Origin: Deltaproteobacteria bacterium IMCC39146
GTDB lineage: Bacteria > Desulfobacterota > Desulfuromonadia > Desulfuromonadales > BM103
Direction: 5' to 3'
Assembly: GCA_030005635.1 (NCBI GenBank)
Contig: JARUHP010000024.1
Span: 1-63,588 of the forward strand
Length of the DNA: 63,588 bases
In this document: in pieces, positions 60,117 through 63,588 of the stretch
Layout of the letters: every line of letters starts with the position of its first letter
How positions within the stretch are numbered: position 1 is the stretch's first letter
The notes under the pieces: model-generated
What the model saw: the letters and a program-made list of their open reading frames with translations, nothing else
Databases searched by the model: none
What the model was told of the DNA's origin: nothing
Position numbers and translations under genes: made by a program

Positions 60117-61559
60117 ATGTCGAAATGGTCCTTGCCCGTTCTGGTTGTCGTCACCCTGTCTTTATTGGTTTCTGTGCCTGTTTTTGGAGAGGAAATTGTC
60201 AGCACGCTGGATGATCAGCAGGAAGTGGCTGTTACCATCTACAACGAGGATTTAGCCCTGGTCCGTGATCAACGTCAAGTGGCTCTGCCAAAAGGGCCTA
60301 TGGCTCTTGCGCTGCGCGAAGTCAGTGCCAGAATTCGCCCCGAAACGGCCCTGCTGCGTAGCCTGACTCATCCCGGCGGCTTGGCTATCCTGGAGCAGAA
60401 CTTTGATTTTGACCTGTTGACTCCCCGTAAACTGCTGGAAAAGTATGTCGGCAAAGAAGTCCAACTGGTGCGTACCCATCCAGAAACGGGTGAAGACCGT
60501 TATGAAACGGCGCAAGTTCTCGCTGCTAATGACGGCGTGGTTCTAAAAGTTGGTGACCGGATCGAGACCGGAGTCCCAGGTCGGCTGGTTTTCCCTGATG
60601 TACCGGAGAACCTGCGTGATCGTCCGACCCTGGTGGTCGCCCTTGATAATGACAAGGCAGATTCCCAAACAATAGAGCTCAGTTACCTGACTGGAGGCCT
60701 TGGCTGGCAGGCTGACTATGTCGCCGAGTTGAATTCGGATGATACGGCGGTGGATCTGTCGGGTTGGGTGACCCTGACCAACCGTAGCGGCACGACCTAT
60801 CGTAATGCGTTATTGCAATTGGTGGCAGGCGACGTCAATCGGGTGCGCGAAGAAATGCGCTTTCGTGGTGATGTGATGATGGAAGCGACCATGGCCAAGG
60901 CGGCGGCACCACAGATGAGTGAGGAGAGCCTTTTCGAATATCATCTTTACACTCTGCAGCGACCGACCACGATTCGCGATAATCAGACCAAACAGGTCTC
61001 TCTGCTCAATGCTGCTGGAGTTTCTGTAGAGAAGGAATTCCGTCTACAGGGTAATCATTCTTATTATCGTGGTCGTCAAGGCGATCTGGGACAGAAGCTT
61101 AAAATCGGGGTCTTTGTTGAATTTGACAATCGCAAGCAAGATAATTTGGGGATGCCGTTACCGAAAGGGATTGTCCGGGTTTACAAGCAGGACAAGGAAG
61201 GTCGTCCGCAGTTTGTTGGTGAGGATCGCATTGATCACACCCCGGAGAACGAAACTTTACGGCTTAAACTCGGCGATGCTTTTGATGTGACCGCAGATCG
61301 TAAGCAGACAGACTTTCGCAAGCTTGGTGGCGATGGTCGCTATAACTATCGCTTTGAGAGTGCCTACGAGATCACGTTGAAAAACGCTAAAGATGAAGAT
61401 GTGACTGTTACGGTTGCCGAACCGATGCCGGGTGACTGGCGTGTTCTTGATGAGAGTCATGAGCATAGTAAGGCTTCTGCTGATACGGCACTTTGGATGA
61501 TTAAGGTTCCTGCAAAAGGGGAGACGGTGCTGACTTACCGGGTTGAAGTGAAGTACTAG
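60117..61559 (+). CDS. Exported DUF4139-type protein, 480 aa
   Basis: A signal peptide (LPVLVVVTLSLLVSVPVFG) is followed by EVAVTIYNEDLALVRDQRQV and a mucoidy-inhibitor-A/DUF4139 core with LSYLTGGLGWQADYVAELN and TLTNRSGTTYRNALLQLVAGDVN. The remainder is a series of beta-sandwich-like regions ending in LTYRVEVKY. The protein is probably periplasmic or surface-associated. Its function is not established. The ATG has GGAGG upstream and a strong terminator follows, so it is probably a single-gene unit. Confidence 0.85.
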   Translation: MSKWSLPVLVVVTLSLLVSVPVFGEEIVSTLDDQQEVAVTIYNEDLALVRDQRQVALPKGPMALALREVSARIRPETALLRSLTHPGGLAILEQNFDFDLLTPRKLLEKYVGKEVQLVRTHPETGEDRYETAQVLAANDGVVLKVGDRIETGVPGRLVFPDVPENLRDRPTLVVALDNDKADSQTIELSYLTGGLGWQADYVAELNSDDTAVDLSGWVTLTNRSGTTYRNALLQLVAGDVNRVREEMRFRGDVMMEATMAKAAAPQMSEESLFEYHLYTLQRPTTIRDNQTKQVSLLNAAGVSVEKEFRLQGNHSYYRGRQGDLGQKLKIGVFVEFDNRKQDNLGMPLPKGIVRVYKQDKEGRPQFVGEDRIDHTPENETLRLKLGDAFDVTADRKQTDFRKLGGDGRYNYRFESAYEITLKNAKDEDVTVTVAEPMPGDWRVLDESHEHSKASADTALWMIKVPAKGETVLTYRVEVKY

Positions 61560-61591
61560 TTTGCTCTGAGTGTTGGGACACGAATGATGAG

Positions 61592-61622
61592 AAAAGGGGT
61601 GGCCTACTGGCCATCCCTTTTT
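61592..61622 (+). terminator. Terminator after the DUF4139 gene
   Basis: AAAAGGGGTGGCC-TACT-GGCCATCCCTTTTT, 33 bases after the stop. Confidence 0.92.
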
Positions 61623-61768
61623 AGGTTTATTCGCTTGGTTTAGGATCGTCAGCTATGGTGTTATTCCCTTGATGTTGCTTACGTTCCCTTATTAACGGAG
61701 CCCTTAGTCTGCTGTTTGTTTTTGTGATGCTTGATCGTAGATTCCCCCATGTTTTTTAACATGACATC

Positions 61769-61802
61769 AGCCCGGGGCAGGGTTGCTGCCCCGGGCTTTT
61801 TG
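61769..61802. terminator. Strong hairpin between convergent genes
   Basis: AGCCCGGGGCAG-GGTTG-CTGCCCCGGGCT has a perfect 12-bp stem. The T tract is on the plus strand, but the hairpin lies 5 bases beyond the stop of the minus-strand gene and could end its transcript too. Confidence 0.8.
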
Positions 61803-61806
61803 CTGC

Positions 61807-63588
61807 TTATGATGCGTAGGTGTCTACGTTGATACTTTCCGCAGTGGCGATGACATCGCTGAGATTGTATTCCGTTGCCGAGTTCGCTATTATTTCGGGG
61901 TAGTCCCCTGCGACGCCTGCCAGCGTGATGGTTGTCGCATCGGCACCGTCCAGTCCAGGGACTTCCAATGTCAGGTCATTGCCATCGGATGTGACCTTGA
62001 CACTGTTAGTAAAGGCGAGGATGTCAGCATCGTCAAAGTCATCGTCTGAGTCTGCGTCCAATAGGTCCGTGAAACTCAGTTTATCTTCGTTAACGCTGAA
62101 ATCAACAATAGTGTCTTCACCTTCTCCACCCTTGGCAGTGAACACGAAAGCATCTTCACCTCCTCCGCCAAAGAGTAAGTCATTGTCTTCCCCGCCGAAC
62201 AGGATGTCGTTGCCGCTTCCGCCTTCTAGGGTGTCTTCACCAGCAAAGCCAACCAAGGTCGTAGGCTGGTCAACATTCGCTGTGAGGGCCTCTCCAGCGT
62301 CTGTACCCTCTTGAATGACATGGTTGTCGGGGCTGATCATAACATTGATGGCACTATCCACCAGGACGCTGTCACCGTCGCCATCGACGACTTCGAGGTC
62401 AAAGTTCATATTGACCAGATTCCCCGGGTCGAATGTCGAGGCACCAAAACCCTGTAAGGTAAAGGGTGTCCCTGAGACATATTCGTATTCCACTGTCGTT
62501 AATCCCTTATCGGTAAAAACAACAATTGAGTCTCCATCAACAATTCCAGTTATTTCAACTGTGTCTCCTGTGAAATCTACTGTGTAGCCACCAGGCGGAG
62601 TGTCGCCATCATCAACCCTTACACCATTTATATCCACTCTGGTGATATTCTCAGGACCGTCGACAGTATCAATGTCACCAACATTGTCTGGGTTCTCTGC
62701 AAGTTCGTCACCTCTTAGGAAGTCATCGTCGAAATATGCTGTGATCGACACTGCACTGGATTGATTTACTGAGGCAAAGGTTACTTCTGCGCCATTGACA
62801 AGACGATGGTTGGCAAAGTTATGGTCATAGGCATTCGGGCCAATGTCAGTATAATCTTTTTGTATGGGAGTCCCTGTGAGGTCCTCAACAAAATCGACCC
62901 TTAAACCTTCACCAGCGCCAACGGGCAGACCACCAGGGCCAGCCCCAATCCCATTGTTGGTTGTGTTGGTTTTTGTTGCACCATCAGAAGGAGTAACAAG
63001 AACACTTGGAAGTGTGCTGTTGGGGTCTGTGTCTTCATAGTAGACAAAGTTTGTGTTGCCACCTTTGAAAGCCCAGGTCCCGGAATTTGTATTGAAGGTG
63101 CCAATTCCACCGTCGATTTGCTTTTCTAGCTCGAAGGAATAGGTCGTCCCATCATTGTTCAACTGGACGAGGAAAGCCGCGGAGTTCTGGTAGTCGCCCA
63201 ACGCATTTAAAAAAGAGCTGTTTTCGAGCGTTGAACCGATCAGGAATTGTCCGTCTGCAGAGGTGTAGAGATAGACGTTTGAGGCCCCTGATCCTATTGT
63301 GTAACCGCTGTCAACTCCTTGGGTAGAGACTACAAGTTTTACGCTTCCAGCTCCGTCGGCGCCGTAGTTGTCTACAACAACTCCGTCGATATCCAGGGGG
63401 ATGTTCAGTGCCGAGCTATTATTCTCGTTGACAACGTATGCTGTGTCTGGGTCGATGACGACAGGCGTGTCGTCATCGACATTGATATCGAGTGTGCCGT
63501 CGACGGTGTCGCCGTCGCCGTCGGTGACCCGGTAGGCAATGGTGAAGTCGAGGTTCTCTTCACTCTCGCCCGGAGTCGGGTGATCGAT
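61807..63588 (-). CDS. Type I-secreted RTX/VCBS-type surface protein, C-terminal part (5' end beyond window)
   Basis: The frame is open from the right edge to TGA-type stop at 61807, giving 593 residues of a longer protein. At the edge are repeat-like domains with YRVTDGDGDTVDGTLDINVDDDTP (read from the window end), then a region with sugar-binding or adhesin-like beta structure, a second EVVDGDGDSVLVDSAINV unit, RTX nonapeptides GGSGNDILFGGEDNDLLFGG that bind calcium, and a C-terminal secretion domain (DAFVFTAKGGEGEDTIVDFS). This is the C-terminal layout of type I-secreted giant adhesins of the T1SS_VCA0849 class. The missing N-terminal part probably contains a retention module and many repeats. 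An internal Met at 63201 is not the start. Confidence 0.92.
   Translation of the reverse strand: MDHPTPGESEENLDFTIAYRVTDGDGDTVDGTLDINVDDDTPVVIDPDTAYVVNENNSSALNIPLDIDGVVVDNYGADGAGSVKLVVSTQGVDSGYTIGSGASNVYLYTSADGQFLIGSTLENSSFLNALGDYQNSAAFLVQLNNDGTTYSFELEKQIDGGIGTFNTNSGTWAFKGGNTNFVYYEDTDPNSTLPSVLVTPSDGATKTNTTNNGIGAGPGGLPVGAGEGLRVDFVEDLTGTPIQKDYTDIGPNAYDHNFANHRLVNGAEVTFASVNQSSAVSITAYFDDDFLRGDELAENPDNVGDIDTVDGPENITRVDINGVRVDDGDTPPGGYTVDFTGDTVEITGIVDGDSIVVFTDKGLTTVEYEYVSGTPFTLQGFGASTFDPGNLVNMNFDLEVVDGDGDSVLVDSAINVMISPDNHVIQEGTDAGEALTANVDQPTTLVGFAGEDTLEGGSGNDILFGGEDNDLLFGGGGEDAFVFTAKGGEGEDTIVDFSVNEDKLSFTDLLDADSDDDFDDADILAFTNSVKVTSDGNDLTLEVPGLDGADATTITLAGVAGDYPEIIANSATEYNLSDVIATAESINVDTYAS

Noticed and set aside
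63201-63201. Met at 63201 as start of the RTX protein
   Set aside because: The frame is open to the window edge and upstream residues continue the same beta-repeat domains; it is an internal residue.

Overview
The window looks like chromosomal DNA of a free-living anaerobic Deltaproteobacterium, most likely Desulfuromonadales (Geobacter/Desulfuromonas/Pelobacter relatives). This is inferred from the gene set rather than from a marker gene: a complete propionyl-CoA to succinyl-CoA module, futalosine-route menaquinone genes, a probable UGA-encoded selenoprotein, a DUF3106/ECF-sigma locus, a c-di-GMP-type (MshEN) response regulator and a JAMM-DinG fusion. Genes are moderately GC-rich; intergenic regions are AT-richer and crowded with hairpins and dispersed repeats.

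Layout. 1-1316: AT-rich, gene-poor stretch directly 3' of a tRNA-Phe gene, possibly the edge of an island. 1317-1392: tRNA-Phe. 1522-9564: amino-acid block with an aromatic-rich leader peptide and attenuator, DAHP synthase, a small Cys-rich protein, a DUF1015 protein, two different D-3-phosphoglycerate dehydrogenases, SerC and a thioesterase. 10171-12892 (minus): MqnD, MqnB and an unknown protein. 13325-23595: propionate module with carboxyltransferase, biotin carboxylase/biotin carrier, an XRE-cupin regulator, methylmalonyl-CoA mutase, MeaB and epimerase, interrupted by a GxxExxY putative nuclease gene embedded in repeats. 23823-31204: envelope genes (TlpA-like thioredoxin, porin, FG-GAP protein, two paralogous micro-lipoproteins with CPACG motifs) and an ECF sigma/anti-sigma/DUF3106 operon. 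31379-44125: M3 peptidase, transketolase, glutamate-cysteine ligase, aminotransferase, a 35-residue Ala-rich ORF, JAMM-DinG helicase, an AAA+ ATPase and a CMD/AhpD-like selenoprotein. 44671-52522: ClpB, MshEN-REC regulator, a thioredoxin-fold protein, B12-binding radical SAM protein, patatin and a hypothetical. 52712-61559: glmU-glmS-clcA-uvrD, then a DUF4139 protein. 61807-63588 (minus): C-terminal part of a type I-secreted RTX protein cut by the window edge.

How the genes work together. Carboxylase, epimerase, mutase and MeaB convert propionyl-CoA to succinyl-CoA; the XRE-cupin gene between them is the likely regulator, and its promoter and the carboxylase promoter share a GGYTATATCC-N4-GGT element. 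SerA/SerC make serine; GlmS/GlmU make UDP-GlcNAc; MqnB/MqnD feed menaquinone synthesis.

Most notable: (1) an in-frame UGA in a CPD-U motif followed by a bacterial SECIS-like hairpin; (2) a family of about 200-bp palindromic intergenic repeats with shared inverted ends (five copies), whose core also flanks the GxxExxY gene on both sides, suggesting a mobile or homing unit; (3) a Phe/Trp/Tyr-rich attenuator leader before DAHP synthase; (4) a JAMM metalloprotease-like domain fused to a DinG helicase.
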